Below, one piece after another: positions 8,045 to 16,002 of a stretch of 64,000 nucleotides of DNA. Location of the stretch: the NCBI RefSeq assembly GCF_008973825.1, contig NZ_WCHR01000007.1:186001-250000 (forward strand). The letters run 5' to 3'. This DNA is from Gemmobacter serpentinus. GTDB lineage: Bacteria > Pseudomonadota > Alphaproteobacteria > Rhodobacterales > Rhodobacteraceae. The translations under genes were made by a program, and so were the position numbers. Within the stretch, counting starts at the first letter, position 1. Every line of letters begins with the position of its first letter. Under the pieces are notes generated by a model that was not told the origin of the DNA, made no database searches, and saw only the letters and a program-made list of their open reading frames with translations.

Positions 8045-8935
8045 TCAGGCCTTTGCGCGCTGCGCGGCCAGCCGCGCGCGCCACAATGTGAACAGCGCCG
8101 CTGCAATCACGAGGGCACCGCCCAGAATGACGTTGGGTCGCAAGGTCTCATGGAATATCCATACACCCAAAGCGGCAATGAAGACCAGTTGCAGAAGTGC
8201 GAAAGGCTGAATGTCGCTGGCCTCCGCCACCTCATAGGCGCGGATCATCAGGAAATGCGCAAGCGATCCGGTCAGGCACAAAATGCCCATCCAACCCCAA
8301 TCGGCCCCCGTCATCGGTTGCCAGAACCAAAGGCCCAAAGGCGTAATCAACAGGGCGGAAACCAGCCCCGCCCAAAGAAAGGACGTAGCGGCCGTATCGG
8401 TCTGCGCAACATAGCGGGTCAACAGCCCGTAAAGCGCGAAAAGGAAGGCCGAGGCCAGCGGAATCACCGCCCAGGGGCTGAACACGCCCGAACCGGGATC
8501 GAGAATCACGATGACCCCGACAAAGCCCACCCCGATCGCGGCCCAACGGCGCCAGCCGACCTTCTCGCCAAGAATCGGCCCCGAAAGACCGGCCACGATC
8601 AGCGGGTAGCAGACGAAGACCGCATGGGTCTCGATCAGGCCCAGTTTCACGAAGGCGAGGATGATCACGCAGACCTCGATGATCAGCGCAGCCCCGCGCA
8701 GGAATTGCAGCCCTGGCATATGCGAACGCAGCGCGGTGCCAATGCCGCCCGGCCCGCGTGAAGCAAGGGCAAGGGCAAACAGCGCAAAGGCCCAGAAGCG
8801 GATCATGACCACCATCCAGACGTTATATTCCTGCGCCAGATGGCGCGAGATCCCGTCCTGCAGGCTGAACAGCAAGGCCGTCCCCAGCATCAGCAGAATC
8901 CCGAGGGTGGTGTTCTGTTTGGCGCGCGCTTGCAT
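8045..8935 (-). CDS. DMT superfamily (EamA-type) transporter
   Basis: The 296-residue protein has about ten hydrophobic helices in two homologous EamA halves (roughly residues 12-145 and 155-288). Typical elements are GTALLFSLQDGISRHLAQ near the start, the end of the first half (GPILGEKVGWRRWAAIGVGFVGVIVI), and the second-half counterpart (ALGVWIFHETLRPNVILGGALVIAAAL). The paired E-x3-W/P motifs mark the family. Such carriers move amino acids, nucleotides or other metabolites across the inner membrane; no substrate can be read from the sequence. It stands alone, leftward, with the nrd regulatory region downstream. Confidence 0.88.
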   Translation of the reverse strand: MQARAKQNTTLGILLMLGTALLFSLQDGISRHLAQEYNVWMVVMIRFWAFALFALALASRGPGGIGTALRSHMPGLQFLRGAALIIEVCVIILAFVKLGLIETHAVFVCYPLIVAGLSGPILGEKVGWRRWAAIGVGFVGVIVILDPGSGVFSPWAVIPLASAFLFALYGLLTRYVAQTDTAATSFLWAGLVSALLITPLGLWFWQPMTGADWGWMGILCLTGSLAHFLMIRAYEVAEASDIQPFALLQLVFIAALGVWIFHETLRPNVILGGALVIAAALFTLWRARLAAQRAKA

Positions 8936-9058
8936 GGTGGCTCCTGATCCTGCCCGGTGGGGGCAGTCGCCGTTGCCGCATAGCGCAAGCCCCCGCAGGG
9001 TGAAAGGGCGGATGGCAGCCCGGTCGGGGAAAGCCGCGATACCCGGTCCCGCGCGGGG

Positions 9059-9748
9059 TCAGGCCCCCGCGATCCGCCCCACGCTCATATGCCGCTTGCG
9101 GCCATGGCCGGGCAGGCGGTCCACCGCGAAACCGGCGGCAGCCAGCGCCCGGCGCACGCCGCCGGCCGCGGTATAGGTAGCAAAGCTGCCGCCCGACGCG
9201 GTATGGGCCGCGACCTGTGCCATCAGGTCATCCGCCCATAGTTCGGGGTTCTTGGCGGGTGAGAACCCGTCCAGGAACCAGGCATCCACGCGCCCCGGCC
9301 ATACGGGCAGCCGCTCGCGGGCATCACCCAGAATCACCTCTGCCTCGATCCCCGGCAGCGACAGCCGAGTCCGCCCCTCGACCCATTGTGCCAGAAACGG
9401 GTCCGCCACCGCCCGCGCCTCAGGAAAATGGTCCAGCGCATGGGCGATATCTTCGGCCCGCATCGGAAAGGCCTCGAAACTGGTGAAGCGCAGCGTGCCG
9501 GGCGCGCCCATCTGCGCCCACAGGATCTGCAACGCCAGAAGGTTTAGCCCGGTGCCAAAGCCCAGTTCGGCCACATGAAACCCGTCGCATAGCCGTTCCG
9601 CCAGCCGGTTGCCCTCCAGGAACACATGCCGCGTCTCGCTCAGCCCGTCATTCAGGCTGAAATACGGATCGTCAAATCGGGTCGAGACGGGTATCACCCC
9701 GTCGCGCCAGTCGAGATCGGCAGGTTCGGTCGCAGCAGGTTTGGTCAT
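9059..9748 (-). CDS. mnmD: tRNA (5-methylaminomethyl-2-thiouridine34) methyltransferase, MnmD type
   Basis: This 229-residue protein equals the methyltransferase half of MnmC, which makes mnm5s2U at the wobble base of tRNAs for Lys, Glu and Gln. Family features include DDPYFSLNDGLSETRHVFLEGN at the start, the SAM loop VAELGFGTGLNLLAL, and the signature DAWFLDGFSPAKNPELW, ending with PGHGRKRHMSVG. ATG at 9748 is preferred over 9796 because the longer form overlaps the divergent gene and adds a non-homologous tail. The FAD-oxidase half is encoded by the divergent neighbour 41 bp away rather than fused. Confidence 0.9.
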   Translation of the reverse strand: MTKPAATEPADLDWRDGVIPVSTRFDDPYFSLNDGLSETRHVFLEGNRLAERLCDGFHVAELGFGTGLNLLALQILWAQMGAPGTLRFTSFEAFPMRAEDIAHALDHFPEARAVADPFLAQWVEGRTRLSLPGIEAEVILGDARERLPVWPGRVDAWFLDGFSPAKNPELWADDLMAQVAAHTASGGSFATYTAAGGVRRALAAAGFAVDRLPGHGRKRHMSVGRIAGA

Positions 9749-9789
9749 CTTGGCCCTTTTTCCGGCGACCCTGCGAAAAGGAGGCGGGA

Positions 9790-10827
9790 ATGGCAAGCGT
9801 GGATGTCACGGTGCGCGGCGGCGGGATCTTTGGCCTGTCCTGCGCATGGGCGCTGGCGCAGCGCGGCGCGAAGGTGCGGCTGATCGAGGTGACGCAGATC
9901 GGGGCCGGTTCCTCGGGCGGGCTGGTCGGTGCGCTGAGCCCGCATATGCCGGAACAATGGAACGCGAAAAAGCAATTCCAGCTCGACAGCCTGTTGATGG
10001 CAGAAGCCTTCTGGGCCGAGGTCGGCGCGGTGTCCGGCCTGCCCACCGGCTATGGTCGCGTCGGGCGCTTGCAGCCCCTGCCGGATGCGGGGGCGGTGGA
10101 TCGCGCCCGCGCCCGTGCGGCATCGGCGGCGGATCTGTGGCGGGGCCAGGCGGAATGGCGGGTGATCCCGGCCACGGGTGCCGGATGGGAGCCTACCAGC
10201 CCCACGGGCCTTCTGATCCATGACACGCTGTCGGCCCGGCTGCATCCGCGTCAGGCCGCAGCGGCCCTGGTCGCCGCCCTGCGCGCGAAAAGCGCGGAGG
10301 TGGTGATTGGCGATGCGCCCGACACGGGTCTGGTGTTGCACGCCACCGGGGCGGCGGGTCTGGCAGCCCTGTCTGCCGATCTGGGGTGCCATGTCGGCGG
10401 CGGGCTGAAGGGGCAGGCGCTGGCGCTGCGGTTCAGCGCCCCGGATGCGCCTCAACTTTATGTCGATGGCCTGCATATCGTGCCGCATCAGGATGGGACG
10501 GTCGCCATCGGCTCGACCTCGGAACGCGATGTGACCGATCTTGCGACCGACCATCAACTGGACGACCTGCACGCCCGCGCTTGCACCGCCCTGCCCTGCC
10601 TGAGGGACGCGCCGGTGATCGACCGCTGGGCGGGCCTGCGCCCGCGCGCCCGGTCGCGTGCGCCGATGCTGGGGGCTTGGCCCGGCCGCCCCGGCCAGTT
10701 CATCGCCAATGGCGGCTTCAAGATCGGCTTCGGCATGGCCCCCAAAGTGGCGCAATGCATGGCGGATCTGCTGCTGGAGGGGCGTGACACCATCCCCGCA
10801 GGGTTCCACGTCGAGGACAGCCTTTGA
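9790..10827 (+). CDS. FAD-dependent oxidoreductase, MnmC C-terminal-domain type
   Basis: The 345-residue DAO-family flavoprotein starts with VDVTVRGGGIFGLSCAWALA, the Rossmann GxGxxG dinucleotide loop. It continues with AGSSGGLVGALSPHMPEQW, the substrate-side signature found in the oxidase half of MnmC that removes the carboxymethyl group from cmnm5U34. The C-terminal GGFKIGFGMAPKVAQCMADLLL closes the FAD fold. Length matches the isolated MnmC oxidase domain. It is divergent from mnmD with 41 bp between starts, so a shared promoter region is likely. A role in the same tRNA modification is inferred from domain type and adjacency; another amine substrate cannot be excluded. Confidence 0.75.
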   Translation: MASVDVTVRGGGIFGLSCAWALAQRGAKVRLIEVTQIGAGSSGGLVGALSPHMPEQWNAKKQFQLDSLLMAEAFWAEVGAVSGLPTGYGRVGRLQPLPDAGAVDRARARAASAADLWRGQAEWRVIPATGAGWEPTSPTGLLIHDTLSARLHPRQAAAALVAALRAKSAEVVIGDAPDTGLVLHATGAAGLAALSADLGCHVGGGLKGQALALRFSAPDAPQLYVDGLHIVPHQDGTVAIGSTSERDVTDLATDHQLDDLHARACTALPCLRDAPVIDRWAGLRPRARSRAPMLGAWPGRPGQFIANGGFKIGFGMAPKVAQCMADLLLEGRDTIPAGFHVEDSL

Positions 10828-10932
10828 CGAAAGCCCGGCTTTGAAACAAGGCCCGCCTCTCGGCAAGGCACCTTTCCCGGCAAGGCCCTGCTCTACACCC
10901 AGACAGGCACCAGAAACGGCGGGCCAGGACAG

Positions 10933-10956
10933 GCGGCGGGCCTTTCGACCCGCCGC
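10933..10956. terminator. GC-rich hairpin between convergent genes
   Basis: GCGGCGGG (10933-10940) pairs perfectly with CCCGCCGC (10949-10956) across an 8-base loop. It sits between the stop of the MnmC-like gene and the stop of the carboxypeptidase gene, so it may serve both. No strong T-run is present. Confidence 0.5.
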
Positions 10957-10968
10957 ATCTCATCTAGC

Positions 10969-12444
10969 TTACAGCCCGTAAAGCGCCCCGAATTTGGCAT
11001 CGAGGTAATCCAGAAGCGGTGCCTCGCTCGGTTCCATCCCGCAGGCCAGCGTGATGACCGCGCGCGGCTCGTGCAGCCCGCCATGGCGCTGCACCTTCTC
11101 GCGCAGCCAGCCGGTCGCTGCCGATGTATCGCCGCGCGACAGCTGGTCATCCAGATCGGGCAGATCGGCGCGCAGCGCCTGATGCAGACAGCCCGCATAG
11201 ACATTGCCCAAAGTATAGGTCGGGAAATAGCCGAACAGCCCGCAGGACCAATGCACATCCTGCAACAGCCCATGCGCGGGCCGGTCCACCGCCACCCCGA
11301 AATCGGCCTCGAAGCGGTCATTCCACGCCGCTTCCAGATCGGCTACCGCCAGATCACCCTTGATCAGCGCGCGTTCCAGATCAAAGCGCATCATCACATG
11401 CAGGTTGTAATGCACCTCATCGGCCTCGGTGCGGATGAAGCCGGGCTGCACACGGTTCACGATGCGGGCAAACTCTTCGGGGCTGGCCACCCCGAAATCA
11501 CCGAACCGATCCAGCATCTGGCGGAACATCCAGCCGGTAAAGGCCGGGCTGCGGCCGATCTGGTTCTCATAGATCCGGCTCTGGCTTTCATGCACCCCCA
11601 TCGAGACCCCGCCACCAAGCGGCGTCAGCAGGTAATCGGGATCGATGCCTTGCTCATAACAGGCGTGTCCCACCTCATGGATGGTCGAATAGAAGCAGTT
11701 GAACGGATCGGTCTCCACCACCCGCGTGGTGATCCGCACATCCGTGCCCGCGCCAGAACTGAACGGATGCACCGCCAGATCCAGCCGCCCGCGCAAAAAG
11801 TCATAGCCAAAGACCGCCGCCAGATCGCGCGAGAAACGCATCTGCGCCTCTTGCCCGAAATGATGATCCAGCTTCGGCGGTGGTGCCTGTTCCAGCAAGG
11901 CCGCGCGCAGCCGCACCAGACGCGGGCGCATCCGGTCGAACATCGCGCCGATGCTGGCTGCCGTCGCACCCGGCTCGTAATCATCCATCAGCGCATCATA
12001 AAGATCGCCGCCCTGCGCCAGCGCCGCCGCCTCTTCGCGCTTGAGCTCGATCACCTCGGCCAGTGTCGGCAGGAAATCCGCGACCTTCTCAGACGCGCGC
12101 GCCTCGGCCCAGATGCCCTGCGCGGTAGAGGTCACGCGCGCCAGTCGCTGCGCCAATGCTGCCGGGATCCGCGTCGCGCGGGCGTAAGAGCGGCGGATAT
12201 GGCGCAGTTGCGCGGCGGCCACCGTATCCTCGGCCTCGGCGGTATCCAGCCATTCGGCCAGACGCGGATCGGTGCGGCGCGCATGTAACACGCCTTCAAT
12301 CGCGGCCATTTCCTCGCCGCGCTGTTCCGCCGCGCCGCGTGGCATCATGGTTTCCTGATCCCAGCCCAAACGGCCGGAAATCTGCGCCAGCGCCTCGGTC
12401 TCGCGCTGGAACGCCATCAACTGGTCAAAAGCGCCCATCGTCAT
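10969..12444 (-). CDS. M32 family metallocarboxypeptidase
   Basis: The 491-residue protein matches the thermostable carboxypeptidase (Taq/Pfu-type) M32 family, a cytoplasmic metal-dependent exopeptidase. The zinc site is H256-E-V-G-H260 (FYSTIHEVGHACYEQ), with the third ligand E286 in SMGVHESQSRIYEN. The family motifs DVRITTR upstream and IRTEADEVHYNLHV downstream are also present. Start ATG at 12444 overlaps the ctaA stop by 4 bp (ATGA), so it is translated by coupling to ctaA; the longer frame to 12516 is rejected. Why a peptidase is coupled to heme A synthesis is unclear; the arrangement may only reflect shared transcription. Confidence 0.93.
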   Translation of the reverse strand: MTMGAFDQLMAFQRETEALAQISGRLGWDQETMMPRGAAEQRGEEMAAIEGVLHARRTDPRLAEWLDTAEAEDTVAAAQLRHIRRSYARATRIPAALAQRLARVTSTAQGIWAEARASEKVADFLPTLAEVIELKREEAAALAQGGDLYDALMDDYEPGATAASIGAMFDRMRPRLVRLRAALLEQAPPPKLDHHFGQEAQMRFSRDLAAVFGYDFLRGRLDLAVHPFSSGAGTDVRITTRVVETDPFNCFYSTIHEVGHACYEQGIDPDYLLTPLGGGVSMGVHESQSRIYENQIGRSPAFTGWMFRQMLDRFGDFGVASPEEFARIVNRVQPGFIRTEADEVHYNLHVMMRFDLERALIKGDLAVADLEAAWNDRFEADFGVAVDRPAHGLLQDVHWSCGLFGYFPTYTLGNVYAGCLHQALRADLPDLDDQLSRGDTSAATGWLREKVQRHGGLHEPRAVITLACGMEPSEAPLLDYLDAKFGALYGL

Positions 12445-13604
12445 TGCGTCCCTTCGCGGATCGACCCGGCCTGCGGGTATTGGCTGAAGAAGCGGGCGCG
12501 GATGATCAGCACCCAAAGCAGGATCGCCGCAAGCTGATGGGTGATCGCCACATGCAGATGCGCCGCGGTCAGCGCCGTCATGATGCCAAGCGCCACCTGC
12601 ACCAGCAACACGCAGAACAGCGCGAGGAAGGCGGTGCGCGTCACGCCATAGGCCGATTTGCGGCTTTTGATCAGCGCGCCGATGCCAAAGAAGAACAGCA
12701 GATAGCCCGCCATCCGGTGCATGAATTGCACCAGACCGGGGTTTTCAAAGAAAGCGTGCCAGACCGGCAAGCTGCCGCCCTGCCCATCCGGCACATAGAA
12801 GGCATCCGCCGGGAAGAAGCTGCCATTCATCAGCGGCCAGGTCGGGAAGGCGCGGCCCGCATCGATACCCGCGACCAGCGCGCCCAGAAGGATCTGCAAG
12901 AAGGCCAGATGCATCAGCCCGGTGCCCATGCCGAACAGCCGGGCCTCGCGCCCGCGCCGCGCCTGCAGAAGCTGCGCCTCGCTGCGTCCCAGCAGAAGCA
13001 TATACCAGGCGATCAGGCCAAGGATCAGGAAGGCCAGACCCAGATGCAGTGCCAGCCGGTAGGATGCGACCGCGATCATCGATCCGGTCAGGCCCGATGA
13101 CACCATCCACCAGCCCAGCGCGCCTTGCAGCCCGCCCAGGGCACCAAGGCCCAGCAGCCGCCCGGTCCAGCCATTCGGGATGCGTTTGGTGACAAGGAAC
13201 CCAATGAAGCCCAGCGCCCAGACAAGACCCACCACCCGGCCCAGCTGGCGATGGCCCCATTCCCACCAGAAAATGCCCTTGAACGCCTCAAGGGTCATGC
13301 CCTTGTTCACCAGCTCATATTGCGGGATCTGCTGGTATTTCTGAAACTCCTCGGCCCATTCCGCATCGGACATCGGCGGGATCGCACCATGGATCGGCTT
13401 CCATTCGGTGATCGAAAGGCCACTATCGGTCAGCCGGGTCAAGCCACCCACGATAATCATCGCGGCGACCAGCACAAAGATCACGGCCAGCCAGACCCGG
13501 ATCGCGCCGCGCGCGCCCGTGCCGCGCGCGATCAGCCCGCCCTGCGGGACGGGCGCGCGGGCCTTGTCCCCGACATCCTCGAAAATGCTGCGTTTCTGCG
13601 CCAT
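12441..13604 (-). CDS. ctaA: Heme A synthase CtaA (Cox15 type)
   Basis: The enzyme oxidises the C8 methyl of heme O to the formyl group of heme A for aa3 oxidases. The 387-residue, roughly eight-helix membrane protein shows the Cox15 signatures: GGLTRLTDSGLSITEWKPI, FWWEWGHRQLGRVVGL with two His-bearing motifs, AVASYRLALHLGLAF, QFMHRMAGYLLF and THQLAAILLW. The His residues are the expected heme ligands. It is the long alphaproteobacterial form with the extra loop (PPMSDAEWAEEFQKYQQIPQ) between helices one and two. It is followed by the coupled M32 peptidase. Together with the oxidase subunit IV gene it indicates aerobic respiration with an aa3 oxidase. Confidence 0.97.
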   Translation of the reverse strand: MAQKRSIFEDVGDKARAPVPQGGLIARGTGARGAIRVWLAVIFVLVAAMIIVGGLTRLTDSGLSITEWKPIHGAIPPMSDAEWAEEFQKYQQIPQYELVNKGMTLEAFKGIFWWEWGHRQLGRVVGLVWALGFIGFLVTKRIPNGWTGRLLGLGALGGLQGALGWWMVSSGLTGSMIAVASYRLALHLGLAFLILGLIAWYMLLLGRSEAQLLQARRGREARLFGMGTGLMHLAFLQILLGALVAGIDAGRAFPTWPLMNGSFFPADAFYVPDGQGGSLPVWHAFFENPGLVQFMHRMAGYLLFFFGIGALIKSRKSAYGVTRTAFLALFCVLLVQVALGIMTALTAAHLHVAITHQLAAILLWVLIIRARFFSQYPQAGSIREGTQ

Positions 13605-13880
13605 GTCAGGCCCTCCGTTGCCGGGCGGAGACTAGGCTGCGGGCCGATAAGGTTCAAGTCGGCCTGCACTGGGGCGCGCTGTCGCAGCCGCCCCTGCCCC
13701 CGGACAGGAAGCCTTCCTATCCGGATTGCCGCACCAGGCATCCTCGGATCCGCAATTCGTGGCCCCGACGCGGATCAGCCCGACCACGGGCAAATGCGCC
13801 CCGGCAAGGGCCGCATCAGGGTTGCAACACGCGCGTGACAGCGGTGACCCTGCGGCAGGATCCGGCCCCGCGCCGGGTCT
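13605..13880. other. 276-bp gap with a near-perfect 12-bp inverted repeat
   Basis: CCGGACAGGAAG (13700-13711) and CTTCCTATCCGG (13713-13724) form a 12-bp stem with one mismatch around one base. The gap lies upstream of ctaA and downstream of the TrmJ-like gene. One minus-strand frame across it is Cys-rich but has no usable start. No gene is called. Confidence 0.45.
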
Positions 13881-14636
13881 TCATGCGCCGCTTTTATCCT
13901 CGGCCTCTTGCTGGCGCAGCTTGAAGGCGATCTGGCGCAACATGCCATGGAAGGTGCGCACCTCGGCGCTGGTCAGCGGCAGGCGCGACCACATATTGCG
14001 CAGGCTGACCTTCATCCCCGGGGCCTTGGCCTCGGGGAAGAAGAAGCCCGCGGCCTCCAGCCGTTCTTCGAAATGCCTGGACAGAGCCTCGATCTCGTGC
14101 AGTTGGGCATATTCGGTGCGGGCAAAGGTCATGATCTCGGGCGCGACCTCCTGCTTCAGACGTGCCCATTCATACCCCACCAGCAGCACGCATTGCCCAA
14201 GGTTCAGCGAGGGAAAATCAGGGTTTACCGGAACGGTGATGATGGCATTGGCATGAACCACATCCTCGTTTTCCAGACCGGCGCGTTCGGGGCCGAACAG
14301 GATGCCGACACGCTTGCCCTCGGCGCTCAGCGCCCGCGCGTAATCCATCGCGCGTTCCGGCGTCATCACCGGCTTGGTCAGTTCACGCCCGCGCGCGGTG
14401 GTGGCAAAGACATAATCGCAATCGGCAATCGCGGCAGGCAGGTCGGCAAACAGCCCGGCATTGTCCAAGACTCGCCCCGCGCCGCTGGCCATCGCCACCG
14501 CCTTGGGGTTGGGCCAACCGTCGCGCGGCCCTACGACACGCATCCGCGTCAGGCCGAAATTCAGCATGGCCCGCGCCGCCGCACCAATATTCTCGCCCAT
14601 CTGCGGGCGCACGAGGATGATGGCTGGGTCGATCAT
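13881..14636 (-). CDS. TrmH-family RNA 2'-O-methyltransferase, TrmJ-like
   Basis: The 251-residue SPOUT methyltransferase begins MIDPAIILVRPQMGENIGAA, the TrmJ/group 1 TrmH N-terminal motif. It carries the knot motifs GILFGPERAGLENEDV and IITVPVNPDFPSLNLGQCVLL, where SAM binds. TrmJ methylates the 2'-OH of nucleotide 32 in several tRNAs. The C-terminal extension (about residues 160-251, helical) is typical of TrmJ. Start ATG 14636 is used because the frame upstream of it runs through intergenic repeats. A group 1 TrmH paralogue acting on another RNA is possible. Confidence 0.88.
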   Translation of the reverse strand: MIDPAIILVRPQMGENIGAAARAMLNFGLTRMRVVGPRDGWPNPKAVAMASGAGRVLDNAGLFADLPAAIADCDYVFATTARGRELTKPVMTPERAMDYARALSAEGKRVGILFGPERAGLENEDVVHANAIITVPVNPDFPSLNLGQCVLLVGYEWARLKQEVAPEIMTFARTEYAQLHEIEALSRHFEERLEAAGFFFPEAKAPGMKVSLRNMWSRLPLTSAEVRTFHGMLRQIAFKLRQQEAEDKSGA

Positions 14637-14730
14637 GGGGCCTCCGGCAAGCACGGGCGCCCGCATACGCCCAAGCGGGCTGCAAAACAAGCGGGCACCG
14701 GCCGATGTTGCCCCAATCGGCCAATGTCGG

Positions 14731-14784
14731 CGGGGGGCAGTCTGCCCCCCACGGCCTTCGGCCGCCCCCCGAGGATATTTGGGA
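14731..14784. repeat. Palindromic intergenic repeat, inverted copy
   Basis: GGGGGGCAG (14732-14740) pairs perfectly with CTGCCCCCC (14742-14750) around one base. It is followed by the palindrome CGGCCTTCGGCCG and then CCCCCCGAGGATATTTGGG. Read on the minus strand it is AAATATCCTCGGGGGG plus two hairpins, the same design as 4811-4869. Confidence 0.85.
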
Positions 14785-15008
14785 ACAGATGATGATGGGG
14801 GCAGTCCTTCGCGGCCGAACTGACAAGGGGGGCCGAGGACCGACCCACGCAAGACTGCGGGGGAGATATCACGCGCAAAAGACAGGGGGCCGTGAACGGG
14901 TTCCGAACTGGCGACAAAATCTAGGCCAGCCAAGAAAGCGCACGCCAGAGCACGTCTGTGATTTGGGACCGGAGGACAAAGGTTGAAGGCTTGCGCAGCA
15001 CCGTAAAC

Positions 15009-15061
15009 CGACTGCAGATTTTGGTGCAAATCTGCTGTCCAGGATGCGCAAATCTGCTGTC
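15009..15061. repeat. Cluster of three related 14-bp repeats
   Basis: GCAAATCTGCTGTC occurs at 15026-15039 and again at 15048-15061, exactly 22 bp apart (two helical turns). A similar inverted copy (GACTGCAGATTTTG) sits at about 15010-15023. The spacing and dyad suggest binding sites for a regulator or part of a small RNA upstream of the thiE-like gene; which one is unknown. Confidence 0.6.
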
Positions 15062-15087
15062 GCCCTTCACCTGCTGTCCTCTCTGCT

Positions 15088-15130
15088 CAAATATCCCAGG
15101 GGGAGACCCCGGCGGAGCCGGGGGCGAGAG
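15088..15130. repeat. AAATATCC-type palindromic repeat, variant copy
   Basis: CAAATATCCCAGGGGG is followed by the hairpin CCCCGGC-gga-GCCGGGG. It has the same orientation and design as the copy at 4811, with a diverged second half. Confidence 0.7.
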
Positions 15131-15234
15131 CCCCAGACCCGCCCCAGACAGCATTTCCAAATGCGCGAAAACCGGCTAAAGCCCGTCAATCCATCGCCGC
15201 CCCCCAAACAGCCGCCCTATAGCCGAGTGATCCC

Positions 15235-15855
15235 ATGTCCGACGCCGAACGCCCGCAGATCTATCTCATCACCCCGCCCGAGTTCGATCTTGAGCTGTTT
15301 CCGTCCCGGCTGGCCGCGGTGCTGGACGGGCATGAGGTGTCCTGCATCCGGCTGGCGCTGGCAGCGCGCGACGAAGACCGCGTGGCCCGCGCCGCAGACG
15401 CCCTGCGCGAAGTGGCCCATGCCCGCGACGTGGCGCTGGTTATCGAAAAGCATGTGCTGCTGGTCGAACGTCTGGGGCTGGATGGCGTCCATCTGACCGA
15501 TGGCGCGCGCAATGTGCGCAAGCTGCGCAAGGATCTGGGCGATGAGGCCATTATCGGCACCTTCTGCGGCACCACCCGGCATGAAGGCATCAGCGCCGCA
15601 GAGGCCGGGGCCGATTATGTGGCCTTTGGCCCGGTGGGCGAGACGCCCTTGGGGGATGGCTCTCGCGCCGAGCTGGATCTGTTCCAGTGGTGGTCGGAAA
15701 TGATCGAGGTGCCTGTCGTCGCCGAAGGCGCCCTGACCGTCGAGCTGATCGAAAAGCTGGGCCCCGTCACCGATTTCTTCGGTCTGGGCGAAGAGATCTG
15801 GCAGGCCGAGGATCCGGCCGCCGCATTGAAGGCGCTGCTCGCCCCGCTCGGCTAA
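15235..15855 (+). CDS. Thiamine-phosphate synthase-like (ThiE/TenI) TIM-barrel protein
   Basis: The 206-residue protein has the ThiE/TenI fold: an early IYLITPPEF strand, then LVIEKHVLLVERLGLDGVHLTD and EAGADYVAFGPVGETPLGDG, where true ThiE has GVHxGQxD and GPVFPTxTK. ThiE joins the HMP pyrophosphate and thiazole phosphate halves of thiamine. Here the GQ-D pyrophosphate-side motif is replaced by TDGARN, so activity is doubtful; TenI-like paralogues show similar loss. No other thiamine gene or TPP riboswitch is visible nearby. A terminator follows. Confidence 0.7.
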   Translation: MSDAERPQIYLITPPEFDLELFPSRLAAVLDGHEVSCIRLALAARDEDRVARAADALREVAHARDVALVIEKHVLLVERLGLDGVHLTDGARNVRKLRKDLGDEAIIGTFCGTTRHEGISAAEAGADYVAFGPVGETPLGDGSRAELDLFQWWSEMIEVPVVAEGALTVELIEKLGPVTDFFGLGEEIWQAEDPAAALKALLAPLG

Positions 15856-15882
15856 GGCGCCCAAAAATCAGGCACGACCCGG

Positions 15883-15909
15883 ACCGCCGCCCAATCGGGT
15901 GGCGGTTTT
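15883..15909 (+). terminator. Intrinsic terminator after thiE-like gene
   Basis: ACCGCC-g-CCC pairs with GGG-t-GGCGGT around the loop AATC and is followed by TTTTG. It lies 28 bases after the stop codon and 93 bases before the next gene. Confidence 0.8.
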
Positions 15910-16002
15910 GCGTGACAACGCCCGCAAAGCACGCAGGATGGCAGCAGGCCCCGGCCCATATGGCTAAACAGGGGCGAATGCCAGACGAACAGGGGCCCGC
16001 TC

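Larger units (their letters stand above)
14637..15234. other. 598-bp repeat-rich intergenic region, no gene seen
   Basis: The gap separates divergent trmJ-like and thiE-like genes. It holds a palindromic repeat at 14731-14784, a cluster of 14-bp repeats at 15009-15061, and a second AAATATCC-type repeat at 15088-15130. Reading frames across it on both strands are short and built from the repeats. Promoters for both flanking genes must lie here, but I cannot assign boxes. No tRNA-like fold or TPP-riboswitch motif was seen. Confidence 0.55.

Noticed and set aside
7552-8106. 184-codon minus-strand frame covering the nrdH leader
   Set aside because: It overlaps nrdH out of frame, runs through the NrdR-like boxes and the paired segments, and its translation is Arg/Gly-rich with no family.
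14637-15029. N-terminal extension of the TrmJ-like protein
   Set aside because: The extension is encoded by intergenic repeats; the family N-terminus begins at MIDPAIILVRP.
15136-15234. TPP riboswitch before the thiE-like gene
   Set aside because: The conserved CUGAGA and ACCUGAUCUGG blocks are absent.
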